Assembly: GCA_965221635.1 (NCBI GenBank)
Contig: OZ244902.1
Location: 2,480,001-2,544,000 of the forward strand
Length of the DNA stretch: 64,000 nucleotides
From: JAAXHB01 sp965221635
Lineage (GTDB): Bacteria > Actinomycetota > Acidimicrobiia > Acidimicrobiales > Aldehydirespiratoraceae
Direction of reading: 5' to 3'
Part shown: positions 7,594-15,502 of the stretch, piece after piece
Position numbering within the stretch: the stretch's first letter is position 1
Layout of the letters: every line of letters begins with the position of its first letter
The notes under the pieces: generated by a model
Databases searched by the model: none
The model's input: the letters and a program-made list of their open reading frames with translations, nothing else
Told to the model about the DNA's origin: nothing
Translations under genes and position numbers: made by a program

Positions 7594-8777
7594 ACTTCGA
7601 CCTCACCCCCGAACAGCAACAGGTGAGCACTACGGCCGCCGGCATCGCCGCCCGATACTTCGATCCCCACACCAGCCCAGGTCCCGACAACCACCGAGAG
7701 TTCGTTCGCGAGCGGGCGACCAGACTCGCAGCGCTTGGCCTCACGGGCATCGCGTTCCCCACCGAGGACGGTGGCCAAGGCGGAAGCCTGCTCGATTCGA
7801 TGCTGGTGTTGCGCGAGGTTGCAAGGGTGTGTCCGCGCACCGCAGACGTGGTGCAGGCATACAACTTCGGTGGCATCCGTCAGCTCCAAGCCGCCGGCTC
7901 GGACGAACTCAAGGCCGAGTTCCTCGCGCCGGCTCTCACCGGATCCACCCTCATCTCGCTGGCGATGAGCGAAGCCGACGCCGGGTCTGCGCTGAGCCGC
8001 ATGCGAACGGTCGCCAGGTTCGACCGCGGCGACGTCGTCGTTGACGGTACCAAACTGTGGGCCACTCACGGAGTGGACGCCGACACCCTGATCGTGTGGT
8101 GTCGATTCACCGACACCAACGCAGCCAACCACGGAGAGGTCGGCGCGGTGGTCGTCCCGGATGACGCGCCGGGCTTCTCCCGAGGGGCCACCGAGCATTT
8201 CATGTCCGGTGAGCGGTACTGCGAAATGGTGTTCGACGGGTGTCGCGTGCCGGCACGCAACGTGCTGGTGGACCGTGACGGGTTCCGCAGGCTGTTCCCG
8301 GTGTTCAACATCGAACGTCTCGGCAACGCCACCCGCTCACTGGCGCTGGCAGCCGCGGCCTTCGAACACGCCAAGGACTACGTTCAGCAACGATCCGTGG
8401 ACAGGGGGCTGCTGCGTGATCAACAGGGAATCCAGTGGAAGATCGCCGACATGCGCATGCGACTCGACGCAGCGGAGTTGCTGCTGATGCGAGCGGCGTC
8501 GGCTGAGGGCGGGCCGTCGGATCAGCAGACAGCGATCGCCAAGTGCTACGCCAACGAGACGGGGTGTTTCGTGGCCGACGAGTCGCTGCAAATCCTCGGA
8601 GCGGTGGGGTACTCCACCCAGTCCCCGGTGGAGTACATCTTCCGTCGCACCCGCGGCTGGAGGATCGCCGGCGGCACCAGCGAGGTGCTGCGCAACCGAA
8701 TCGCCCGCAACGAACTCGGCCCCCGCCCGGCTCCCGCCCGGCCCACGCACCAGGGAAACCACGATGAGCGCCGCTGA
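7590..8777 (+). CDS. Acyl-CoA dehydrogenase
   Basis: The 395-residue flavoprotein has the acyl-CoA dehydrogenase domain order: N-terminal helical domain, central beta domain (A-M-S-E-A-D-A-G-S near 130) and C-terminal helical domain ending G-G-T-S-E-V-L-R-N-R. The usual catalytic Glu position before G-T is Gly, so the base may sit elsewhere, as in isovaleryl-CoA-type enzymes. The start at 7590 overlaps the CoA ligase stop. The pair would activate a short carboxylate and then form or reduce an alpha,beta double bond. It overlaps the GntR gene by 14 bp. Confidence 0.88.
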   Translation: MNFDLTPEQQQVSTTAAGIAARYFDPHTSPGPDNHREFVRERATRLAALGLTGIAFPTEDGGQGGSLLDSMLVLREVARVCPRTADVVQAYNFGGIRQLQAAGSDELKAEFLAPALTGSTLISLAMSEADAGSALSRMRTVARFDRGDVVVDGTKLWATHGVDADTLIVWCRFTDTNAANHGEVGAVVVPDDAPGFSRGATEHFMSGERYCEMVFDGCRVPARNVLVDRDGFRRLFPVFNIERLGNATRSLALAAAAFEHAKDYVQQRSVDRGLLRDQQGIQWKIADMRMRLDAAELLLMRAASAEGGPSDQQTAIAKCYANETGCFVADESLQILGAVGYSTQSPVEYIFRRTRGWRIAGGTSEVLRNRIARNELGPRPAPARPTHQGNHDERR

Positions 8778-9405
8778 GGACGCAACGCAACGAATCCGCG
8801 ACGCGTTCGTGCGCGGCGAGTTCGGACCCGGCGACCGACTCTCCGCCGACGGCCTGGCTCGTTCGCTTGAGCTCAGCCACATCCCCGTGCGCGAGGCCCT
8901 GCAACGCCTCGAGGCCGCAGGCCACGTGGTACACGAACCCAACCGGGGCTACTTCGTGCCTCAACTCACATGGGCCGATGTGCAGGACATTTACCACTGG
9001 CGCACGATCCTGGAAGACGAGGCGCTGCGGTTCGCGGCGCCTGCCGCAACACCCGACGACGACGTCCGGATCGAGGCGCTCAACGAAGCCATGCGAGCAC
9101 AAGTCGTGGCCGATGACCGGGTGCGGTTCCACGAAATCAACCGGCGATTCCACTTCGCCACGTTCGAGCCGGGCGCGTCGAGTCGTCTGCTAAGGATGTT
9201 GAACCACATCTGGGACGCCGCGTCGCACTACCAGTCGGTGCTCATTCGTGATCGTCCCGTTCTGCCGGATCTGCAACACGACCACGACGAACTGGTCGAG
9301 GCGTTCGTGGCGCGGGACGTGCTGCGCCTCCAGCAGGTGATGGCCGGGCACCGCAAGCAGACCCTCGACCGCATCCGGGCCGAGCTAGCGCAATTCCAGA
9401 GATAG
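8764..9405 (+). CDS. GntR-family (FCD/FadR-type) transcriptional regulator
   Basis: The 213-residue protein has an N-terminal winged helix (L-S-A-D-G-L-A-R-S-L then H-I-P-V-R-E-A-L-Q-R-L at about 26-49). An all-helical FCD ligand domain follows, with His residues in F-H-E-I-N-R-R-F-H and D-H-D-E-L that usually bind a metal and a carboxylate ligand. It ends the CoA-ligase operon. The palindromes at 5381 and 9451 are its likely operators, making it the local regulator of the DMSP/betaine genes. An acid intermediate would be the expected inducer. Confidence 0.9.
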   Translation: MSAAEDATQRIRDAFVRGEFGPGDRLSADGLARSLELSHIPVREALQRLEAAGHVVHEPNRGYFVPQLTWADVQDIYHWRTILEDEALRFAAPAATPDDDVRIEALNEAMRAQVVADDRVRFHEINRRFHFATFEPGASSRLLRMLNHIWDAASHYQSVLIRDRPVLPDLQHDHDELVEAFVARDVLRLQQVMAGHRKQTLDRIRAELAQFQR

Positions 9406-9450
9406 GTCGGTAACAACGAGTAACCGGCGCGAAGCCCGCCGCACCCGGAA

Positions 9451-9460
9451 TCCTATAGGA
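9451..9460. promoter_or_regulatory. Palindromic operator TCCTATAGGA, site 2
   Basis: This is the exact ten-base palindrome of 5381-5390, placed upstream of the FAD/GcvT oxidoreductase pair. It overlaps a -10-like TATAGGATAAT. The shared preceding A and the position next to the promoter support a common regulator. Confidence 0.65.
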
Positions 9461-9494
9461 TAATTCCTGGGTTTGGAGCGGCGCCAGGCCGGCT

Positions 9495-11927
9495 GTGTCT
9501 GGGGGTGAGGTGAGCAACAAAGAGCGTTATCGGGTGGTGGTGATCGGCGGCGGCATCATCGGCTGCGGGATCCTGTATCACCTGGCCGAACTCGGTTGGA
9601 CCGACTGCGCAGTGGTTGAACGCATCGAGCTCACGGCCGGGAGCACTTGGCACGCCGCGGGTCAGGCGCCGACCACGTCGGCCTCGATCAACGGCATGCG
9701 AATGCTAAAGGAGAGCGTCGATCTGTACTTGCGGATCGAGGCCGAAACGGGCCGATCGGCGGGCGTTCACCGCGTGGGCGGATTGTCGTTGTGCGACTCA
9801 CCTGCGCGGCTCGACGAGATGCGTCTCCAACAAGGCCGCGGGCGTGCCGCCGGCATGGACTACGAGATGGTCTCTGTGGCCGAGGTCGCCGACATGTTCC
9901 CCCTCGTGAACACCGAAGGCCTCCTCGGCGCCATGTATGACCCGCTCAACGGTTACGTCGACCCGTCGGGGGCCACGCACGGCCTCGCCGAGGCGGCCCG
10001 AGCCCGTGGCGCCACGATCCTGCGGCACCGACCCGTGATCGGCCTGCGCACCCGCCCGGACGGTGGATGGATAGTCGAAACCGAAAAGGGTCACATCGAA
10101 GCCGAGCATGTGGTGAACGCCGCGGGGTTTCGGGCCAGGGAAGTGTCCGCGCTCGCGGGGCATGACCTGCCGGTTGTGCCGATGCTGCACCAGTACCTGG
10201 TGACCGAGGCCATCGACGAGGTCGCCGCCGTCAACAAGACGCTCCCGGTGATTCGAGACAAACGCGGCCGTTACTACCTGCGCCGTGAGGGCGACGGACT
10301 GCTCCTAGGGCCCTATGAGTGGGACTGCAAGGCGTGGGGCGTCGACGGCATCCCGCCCGGCTTCGGCCAGGAACTCCTGGATCCCGACCTTGACCGCATC
10401 GAGGAGTTCCTGGCGGTCGCGGCGCATCGGTTCCCGGCGTTCGAGTCGGCGGGCATTCGCATGGTGGTCAACGGCCCCATCACCTACACCACCGACGACC
10501 GTCCGATCATGGGCCCCGTCGCGGCGCTGCCGGGTTACTGGATCGCCGCTGGGTTCACCCACGGCATAGCCATGGGTGGCGCTGCCGCGGGTCACATGGC
10601 GGACTACATGGTGAACGGCGACCCGAGCATCGATCCGATGCCGTGGCATCCCGACCGGTTCGGCCCTCATCTCACGAAGTCGTTCACGGTGCAACGGGTG
10701 AAGGAGACCTACCGCGAGCATCATCGCCTCGGCTACCCGGGCAAGGAGTTCACCACCGGGCGGCCCGCTCGCACGACGCCGCTGTACGAACGCCACCGCG
10801 CCGCCGGCGCCGTGTTCGGATCGGTACACGGCTGGGAGCGGCCATTGTGGTTCGCCGACGAACCCGGTGTTACCGACGCGGAGACGATGCGCCGCTCCAA
10901 CTGGTTCGAGCCGGTCGTGGCGGAGATGCGAGCGGTGCGAGACAGTGTCGGCCTGCTCGACCTGTCGCCGTTCGGCAAGCACGAAATCCGTGGGCCCGGC
11001 GCCGCAGCGCTGCTTGATCGACTGTTCACCAACCGCCTGCCCGCCGCCGGTCGAGCCGCGGTCACCCTGATGTGCAACAACAGCGGCGGCATCACCGGCG
11101 ACTTCACCGTGTGCAACCTCGGGCCCGATCACTACTACGTGGTCGGTTCCGGCGTTGGCGAGGGAATCCACCGGGGCATCTTTGACCGGCACGCCGGCGG
11201 CGACGTCACGATCACGTCGCGCACCAGCGAGATCGGCATCATGCACCTCGCCGGCCCGAACGCCCGGGCGGTGCTCGCCGGTCTGACCGAAGCCGATGTG
11301 TGCCACGAGGCGTTGGGGTTCCTCGACGTGGCCCGCCTCGATCTGGGTGTTTGTGAGGCGGACGTGATCCGCGTGTCGTTCACAGGGGACCTCGGCTACG
11401 AGATCCACGTGGCGCAGCCGTTCATGGGGGCGCTGTTCGATCGGATCGTCACCGTCGGGGCGGACTTCGACCTGGCCTTGGTGGGGTCGAGGGCGTTGCA
11501 GGGCCTCCGCCTCGAGAAGGGCTACAAGGTGTGGGGCAGCGATCTCACCACCGAGGTGGACCCTTACCAGGCAGGGCTCGGCCATCTCGTGAAGCTCGAC
11601 AAGCCCGGCGGTTTCATCGGCCGGGACGCGGTGGCGGCCCGTCACCGCCGGCCAACCGGGCACCGGTACGCGACCGTGGCGGTGGACACCACCGACTGCG
11701 ATCCGGGCCTCACCGAACCGCTGCTCGCCGGTGACGAGGTGGTCGGTTACACCACCGGGGGATCCCACAGCGTGATCCTGGGCCGGGGCATCGCCGCGGC
11801 GTGGATGCGCGACGACCACGCCGCGGTGGGAACACAGCTCGAGATCCAGATCATGGGCGAACGCCACCACGCTGAGGTGGTCGCCGACCCGGTGTTCGAT
11901 CCTCACAACACCCGCATCCGCTCGTGA
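9495..11927 (+). CDS. FAD-dependent dimethylglycine/sarcosine-dehydrogenase-like oxidoreductase with GcvT domain, 1
   Basis: The 810-residue protein has an N-terminal FAD domain (G-G-G-I-I-G-C near 20), the S-T-W-H-A-A-G motif whose His covalently binds FAD in DMGDH, and a DAO fold to about 390. A linker and a GcvT-like folate half follow, with F-T-G-D-L-G-Y-E near 635 and a C-terminal barrel. Such enzymes remove N-methyl groups from dimethylglycine or sarcosine and pass formaldehyde-level carbon to tetrahydrofolate. The GTG at 9510 is an alternative start with a GGGGGTGAG site. It overlaps the next gene by 4 bp and lies under operator 2. Confidence 0.82.
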   Translation: MSGGEVSNKERYRVVVIGGGIIGCGILYHLAELGWTDCAVVERIELTAGSTWHAAGQAPTTSASINGMRMLKESVDLYLRIEAETGRSAGVHRVGGLSLCDSPARLDEMRLQQGRGRAAGMDYEMVSVAEVADMFPLVNTEGLLGAMYDPLNGYVDPSGATHGLAEAARARGATILRHRPVIGLRTRPDGGWIVETEKGHIEAEHVVNAAGFRAREVSALAGHDLPVVPMLHQYLVTEAIDEVAAVNKTLPVIRDKRGRYYLRREGDGLLLGPYEWDCKAWGVDGIPPGFGQELLDPDLDRIEEFLAVAAHRFPAFESAGIRMVVNGPITYTTDDRPIMGPVAALPGYWIAAGFTHGIAMGGAAAGHMADYMVNGDPSIDPMPWHPDRFGPHLTKSFTVQRVKETYREHHRLGYPGKEFTTGRPARTTPLYERHRAAGAVFGSVHGWERPLWFADEPGVTDAETMRRSNWFEPVVAEMRAVRDSVGLLDLSPFGKHEIRGPGAAALLDRLFTNRLPAAGRAAVTLMCNNSGGITGDFTVCNLGPDHYYVVGSGVGEGIHRGIFDRHAGGDVTITSRTSEIGIMHLAGPNARAVLAGLTEADVCHEALGFLDVARLDLGVCEADVIRVSFTGDLGYEIHVAQPFMGALFDRIVTVGADFDLALVGSRALQGLRLEKGYKVWGSDLTTEVDPYQAGLGHLVKLDKPGGFIGRDAVAARHRRPTGHRYATVAVDTTDCDPGLTEPLLAGDEVVGYTTGGSHSVILGRGIAAAWMRDDHAAVGTQLEIQIMGERHHAEVVADPVFDPHNTRIRS

Positions 11928-14422
11928 CCACCAACTCGCCGGCGCTGCCTGCGTCGCCGCCTCGCTCGCCGGGATTGCCCCGGTCGCGGGCGCTGCCCCG
12001 GTCGGCGTCGGTTGTTGTGATCGGCGGTGGAGTGATCGGCTGCAGCGTGCTGTATCACCTGGCGAAGCTCGGAGTGACCGACGCCGTGCTGCTTGAGCGG
12101 GCCCGGCTCACCGCCGGCACCACGTGGCACTCGGCTGGTCTTGTCACGCCGTTGCGGGGATCGTGGGGGATGACCCGCATGGCGCGGCACTCCGCCGAGC
12201 TGTACGCGTCCCTCGAAGCCGAGACCGGTCAGGCCACCGGTTGGCGCACCGTCGGGCATCTCAATGTGGCCCCCACCCCCGAACGTCTCGACAACCTTCA
12301 TCACACCCAGACGGTGGGCCGGGCGTTCGGGGTGCCCACCGAAATGCTCACCCCCGGCCAGGTGGCCGAACGTTGGCCGCCGGCCCGCACCGACGATCTC
12401 TTGGCCGCGCTGTACACCCCGTCGTCTGGTCGTGTGAACCCCGCCGATGTGACCGTCGCCTTGGCCAAGGGGGCACGAGCGGGTGGCGCGACGATCCTTG
12501 AGGGTGTCGCCGTCGAAGGCTTCGAGATCGTCGACGGCGCGGTCGGCGGTGTCAAGACCTCGGCCGGTGACATCGTGTGCGACGCGGTGGTGAACTGCAC
12601 CGGACTGTGGGCCCGTGAGCTGTCGGCCATGGCGGGCGTGCATGCGCCGCTGTATGCGTGTGAGCACTTCTACGTGATCACCGAACCCATCGAGGGTGTG
12701 ACGCCCACGCTTCCGGTGATGCGCGACGGCGACATCTACGCCTACCTGCGAGAAGAGGTCGGCGGTCTGCTTGTTGGCTGTTTCGAACCCAACCCCCGGC
12801 CGTTGCCGATGCATCGCCTGCCGGCCGATGCGGCGTTCGTGCGTCTCGACGACGATTGGGATCACCTCGCGCCGGTCCTTGAGAAGGTTGCCCAGCGGGT
12901 GCCGATCCTCAACGACGTGGGCTTGCGAATGCAGATGAACGGGCCCGAGAGTTTCACCCTCGACAACAACCCGCTGCTCGGTGAGGCGCCCGAGGTTGAG
13001 GGTTTCTGGCTGGCGTGCGGCATGAACTCGGCCGGGATGATCCTGGGAGGCGGGGTTGGCTGGTGCCTCGCCGAGTGGATCGTGAACGGCATCCCCCCGG
13101 TGGATCTCAACGCCGCCGATGTCCGCCGGTTCGACCCCTCCTTCGACAACACCCGCGCGCTGGAGGCCCGCATCCCCGAGGTGCTCGCCCGGCACTTGGA
13201 GATCCCGTTTCCCGGCCACGAGTACACCTCGGTGCGCGCCACCCGTATCACACCGCTGCACGGTCGCCTCAAGGCGGCGGGCGCCTGGTTCTCTCAGCGC
13301 GCCGGCTGGGAGCGCCCGGCGTGGGTGGCGCCCGGTGGCGTGGATCCCACGCCGGAGTTGAGCTACCACCGAACCAACTGGTTCCTATGGTGGAAGGCCG
13401 AACACGAGGCGGCACGCACCGCGGTGGCGATCTTCGATCAGAGCCCGTTCGGCAAGATCGAGGTGCGCGGCCCCGACGCCGCCGTGGTGCTGCAGGAGCT
13501 GTGCGCCAACAACGTCGATGTGGAGCCCGGCACCGTGGTGTACACGGCCTTGTTGAACGACCATGGTGGTTTCGAGTCCGACCTCACCGTCACCCGCATC
13601 GCCGAGGATGAGTACTTCGTGGTCACCGGTAGCAGCCAACGTTTCCGCGACCTTCACTGGATCCGTCGCCACATCCCTGGCTCTGCGCGGGCGGCTGCCG
13701 TGGACGTCACCACATGTTGGGTGACGCTCACCGTGGCCGGGCCGAACAGTCGCGACCTGCTGGCCACGGTCACCCCGGCCGATCTGAGCGCCGAGGCGTT
13801 CCCGTACGGAGCGGCGCGGTCGATCGATCTCGGATGGATCCGCGCCCGGGCCCTTCGGCTGTCCTATCCGGGCGAATTGGGATGGGAGCTGCACATCCCC
13901 AGCGAGTCCGGCTGCGCGGTCTTCGACGAGTTGGTCGCAAACGGCGGGCCGCACGGCCTGCGCCTCGCCGGAGCGTACGCTTACGGCAGTCTGCGCATCG
14001 AGAAGGGTTTCCGTTCCTGGGGTCACGACATCGGCCCGCTCGACACCCCACGCGAGGCGGGCCTGATGTTCGCCGTCGACTTCGACTGCGGCAACTTCAT
14101 CGGCCGCGAAGCGCTTCTCGCTGCCCGGGAACGGCCGCTGCAACGTCGCCTCGTGAACCTCACTTTCGGAGACGCCGACATCAACCCGCACGGCACCCTT
14201 CCAATCCTTCACGGCGACAACGTGATCGGCTACACGACCTCCGCCACCTTCGGCCACACTCTCGGCACCGGCGTAGCGATCGGCGTGGTGCAAGCAGGTG
14301 AACGATTCGATGAAATCGTCCACGACGCGCGGCTAACGGTGGAAGTAGCAGGCATCCGCCACCCAGCAACAACCCACAGTCGCGCCCCCTACGACCCAAC
14401 AGGCCAAAAAATGAGGTGCTAA
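11924..14422 (+). CDS. FAD-dependent dimethylglycine/sarcosine-dehydrogenase-like oxidoreductase with GcvT domain, 2
   Basis: The 832-residue paralogue has the same layout: FAD motif G-G-G-V-I-G-C near 33, covalent-flavin motif T-T-W-H-S-A-G, DAO fold, then a GcvT half with S-Y-P-G-E-L-G-W-E. It starts with GTG overlapping the previous stop (GTGA), so the two are translated together. A low-complexity N-terminal extension rich in Pro, Ser and Arg precedes the flavin domain. The pair could oxidise successive substrates (dimethylglycine, then sarcosine) or form a hetero-oligomer. Substrate assignment is inference. The last 90 bases use unusually many A-ending codons. Confidence 0.82.
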   Translation: MTTNSPALPASPPRSPGLPRSRALPRSASVVVIGGGVIGCSVLYHLAKLGVTDAVLLERARLTAGTTWHSAGLVTPLRGSWGMTRMARHSAELYASLEAETGQATGWRTVGHLNVAPTPERLDNLHHTQTVGRAFGVPTEMLTPGQVAERWPPARTDDLLAALYTPSSGRVNPADVTVALAKGARAGGATILEGVAVEGFEIVDGAVGGVKTSAGDIVCDAVVNCTGLWARELSAMAGVHAPLYACEHFYVITEPIEGVTPTLPVMRDGDIYAYLREEVGGLLVGCFEPNPRPLPMHRLPADAAFVRLDDDWDHLAPVLEKVAQRVPILNDVGLRMQMNGPESFTLDNNPLLGEAPEVEGFWLACGMNSAGMILGGGVGWCLAEWIVNGIPPVDLNAADVRRFDPSFDNTRALEARIPEVLARHLEIPFPGHEYTSVRATRITPLHGRLKAAGAWFSQRAGWERPAWVAPGGVDPTPELSYHRTNWFLWWKAEHEAARTAVAIFDQSPFGKIEVRGPDAAVVLQELCANNVDVEPGTVVYTALLNDHGGFESDLTVTRIAEDEYFVVTGSSQRFRDLHWIRRHIPGSARAAAVDVTTCWVTLTVAGPNSRDLLATVTPADLSAEAFPYGAARSIDLGWIRARALRLSYPGELGWELHIPSESGCAVFDELVANGGPHGLRLAGAYAYGSLRIEKGFRSWGHDIGPLDTPREAGLMFAVDFDCGNFIGREALLAARERPLQRRLVNLTFGDADINPHGTLPILHGDNVIGYTTSATFGHTLGTGVAIGVVQAGERFDEIVHDARLTVEVAGIRHPATTHSRAPYDPTGQKMRC

Positions 14423-14512
14423 CCCCGCAAAACCCCCAACAATCCTCCGAAGAGACAACGCGCCGTCCCCACATACCACGCAACCCACCTCCACCCGCCG
14501 TGTCGCCGTGGG

Positions 14513-14635
14513 TTAGGGGTGCGGAACGTCGGGGCAGTGGGCGTGTCCCGGGTACAGGACTCGGTGTGGACGGCTGACTTCGTCGAGTGCCCGGCCCACC
14601 GGAAGCATGTTCTCGTCAACGAACAGTCCGCGAAG
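14513..14635 (-). pseudogene. Truncated PIN-like toxin (VapC45/DUF5615 type) after antitoxin copy B
   Basis: Reading out of the antitoxin, a frame encodes L-F-V-D-E-N-M-L-P-V-G-R-A-L-D-E and later Y-P-G-H-A-H-C-P-D-V-P. These are the N-terminal signatures of DUF5615/VapC45-like toxins. It stops at TAA (14513-14515) after about 40 residues, where full toxins continue to about 110-130. No normal start codon is seen. It shows that the DUF433 gene was once half of a toxin-antitoxin pair. Confidence 0.65.
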
Positions 14636-15340
14636 TTCACGCTACTTTGGGTGCCTGTTGGGAGGTCCAGTGGATGGCGTCGCGTACCGAGGCGACGTCC
14701 ACGGCCCACATTTCGGCGATGTCGGCTGGGGTGAGTCCTGTGCGGTGTGCTTCTGCGAGGGTTTCTGCTCGAAGTGGCCGATCAGCGATCACAGGACGCC
14801 CCGACGCGTAGTCGGGGTCGAGCACGACCGTGTTGTGGAGCTTGATCCGCGTCGCCTCCTGTGTGGTGGGACAGTAGGTGGTCACGTCCTGGAACCTCCG
14901 CACCTCAGGCGCCACCAGGATGGTTTGCCCCGAGCGCACAACGAGCCGCAGTTTCACAGCTAGTTCGACTTGCTCCTGGACTCGGAGAACGCTCTCTCGG
15001 CCTTCGACCTCCAGGAACGGACGTGCGTGCGCCGGAGGGTGCTGGGTGTTGAAGATGCTCCTCAGTGCGGCGATGACATCGCGCAGGCGACCAACTCTGA
15101 TCCCTTCGTCGCGGTACTCGCTGATCAGGCGAGTCTCCACGAACTCGCCCCAGGTTGCGATCTGATCGTGAGTCGGCTCTGGTCGAATCAGCGGGGGATA
15201 GCAGCGCTCGCCTCGCGAGTAGCCGTCGATCCATCGTCGCGCGGTGCCGTTCGTGAGACCGATCAGGGCGTCCACTTCGGCCATGCCGTATAGCGGCCGA
15301 TCCAGTAGCGAAGTGGGCGTCATGGCGCGAAGCGTAGGGC
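14624..15340. repeat. Long direct repeat, copy B (pairs with 1012..1728)
   Basis: This is the second copy of the ~717-bp repeat, in direct orientation. The two copies enclose 12.9 kb holding the VapBC-type pair and the DMSP/betaine gene island. Homology ends at the same base of the toxin coding region, 12 bp past the antitoxin stop codon. Confidence 0.9.
14637..15323 (-). CDS. DUF433-type antitoxin (VapB45-like), copy B
   Basis: The 228-residue product is nearly identical to copy A, differing at a few positions (for example L-L-D-R-P for L-L-N-R-P and V-K-L-R-L for E-E-L-R-L). It has the MerR-like N-terminal helix-turn-helix and the C-terminal DUF433 domain. The same CCTACGCT element precedes the start at short distance. 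Its toxin partner downstream is truncated, so it is an orphan antitoxin or a solitary DNA-binding protein. Confidence 0.75.
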   Translation of the reverse strand: MTPTSLLDRPLYGMAEVDALIGLTNGTARRWIDGYSRGERCYPPLIRPEPTHDQIATWGEFVETRLISEYRDEGIRVGRLRDVIAALRSIFNTQHPPAHARPFLEVEGRESVLRVQEQVELAVKLRLVVRSGQTILVAPEVRRFQDVTTYCPTTQEATRIKLHNTVVLDPDYASGRPVIADRPLRAETLAEAHRTGLTPADIAEMWAVDVASVRDAIHWTSQQAPKVA

Positions 15341-15502
15341 TCAGCGACGCAGTCGTCGGCGAGGGCGCTCGGACCGTCCCTTGCGAGAAGTACGGCCAGT
15401 GCTCCTTCTCTCGTGCCTGCTCGTGTTGGTGTGGAGACCATCAGCGGTTCGTAGCGATTGCACGGTCCCGTGTCTCCCTGGCGCCGGGTGGCGAGGGGAG
15501 GC

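Noticed and set aside
7590..8777. DmdC-type methylthiopropionyl-CoA dehydrogenase
   Set aside because: The protein lacks the E-G-T catalytic-Glu motif and no DmdA, DmdB or DmdD was found, so only the general acyl-CoA dehydrogenase call is supported.
1012..15340. Composite transposon with the repeats as flanking insertion sequences
   Set aside because: The repeats carry an antitoxin gene only; no transposase, terminal inverted repeats or target-site duplication was seen.
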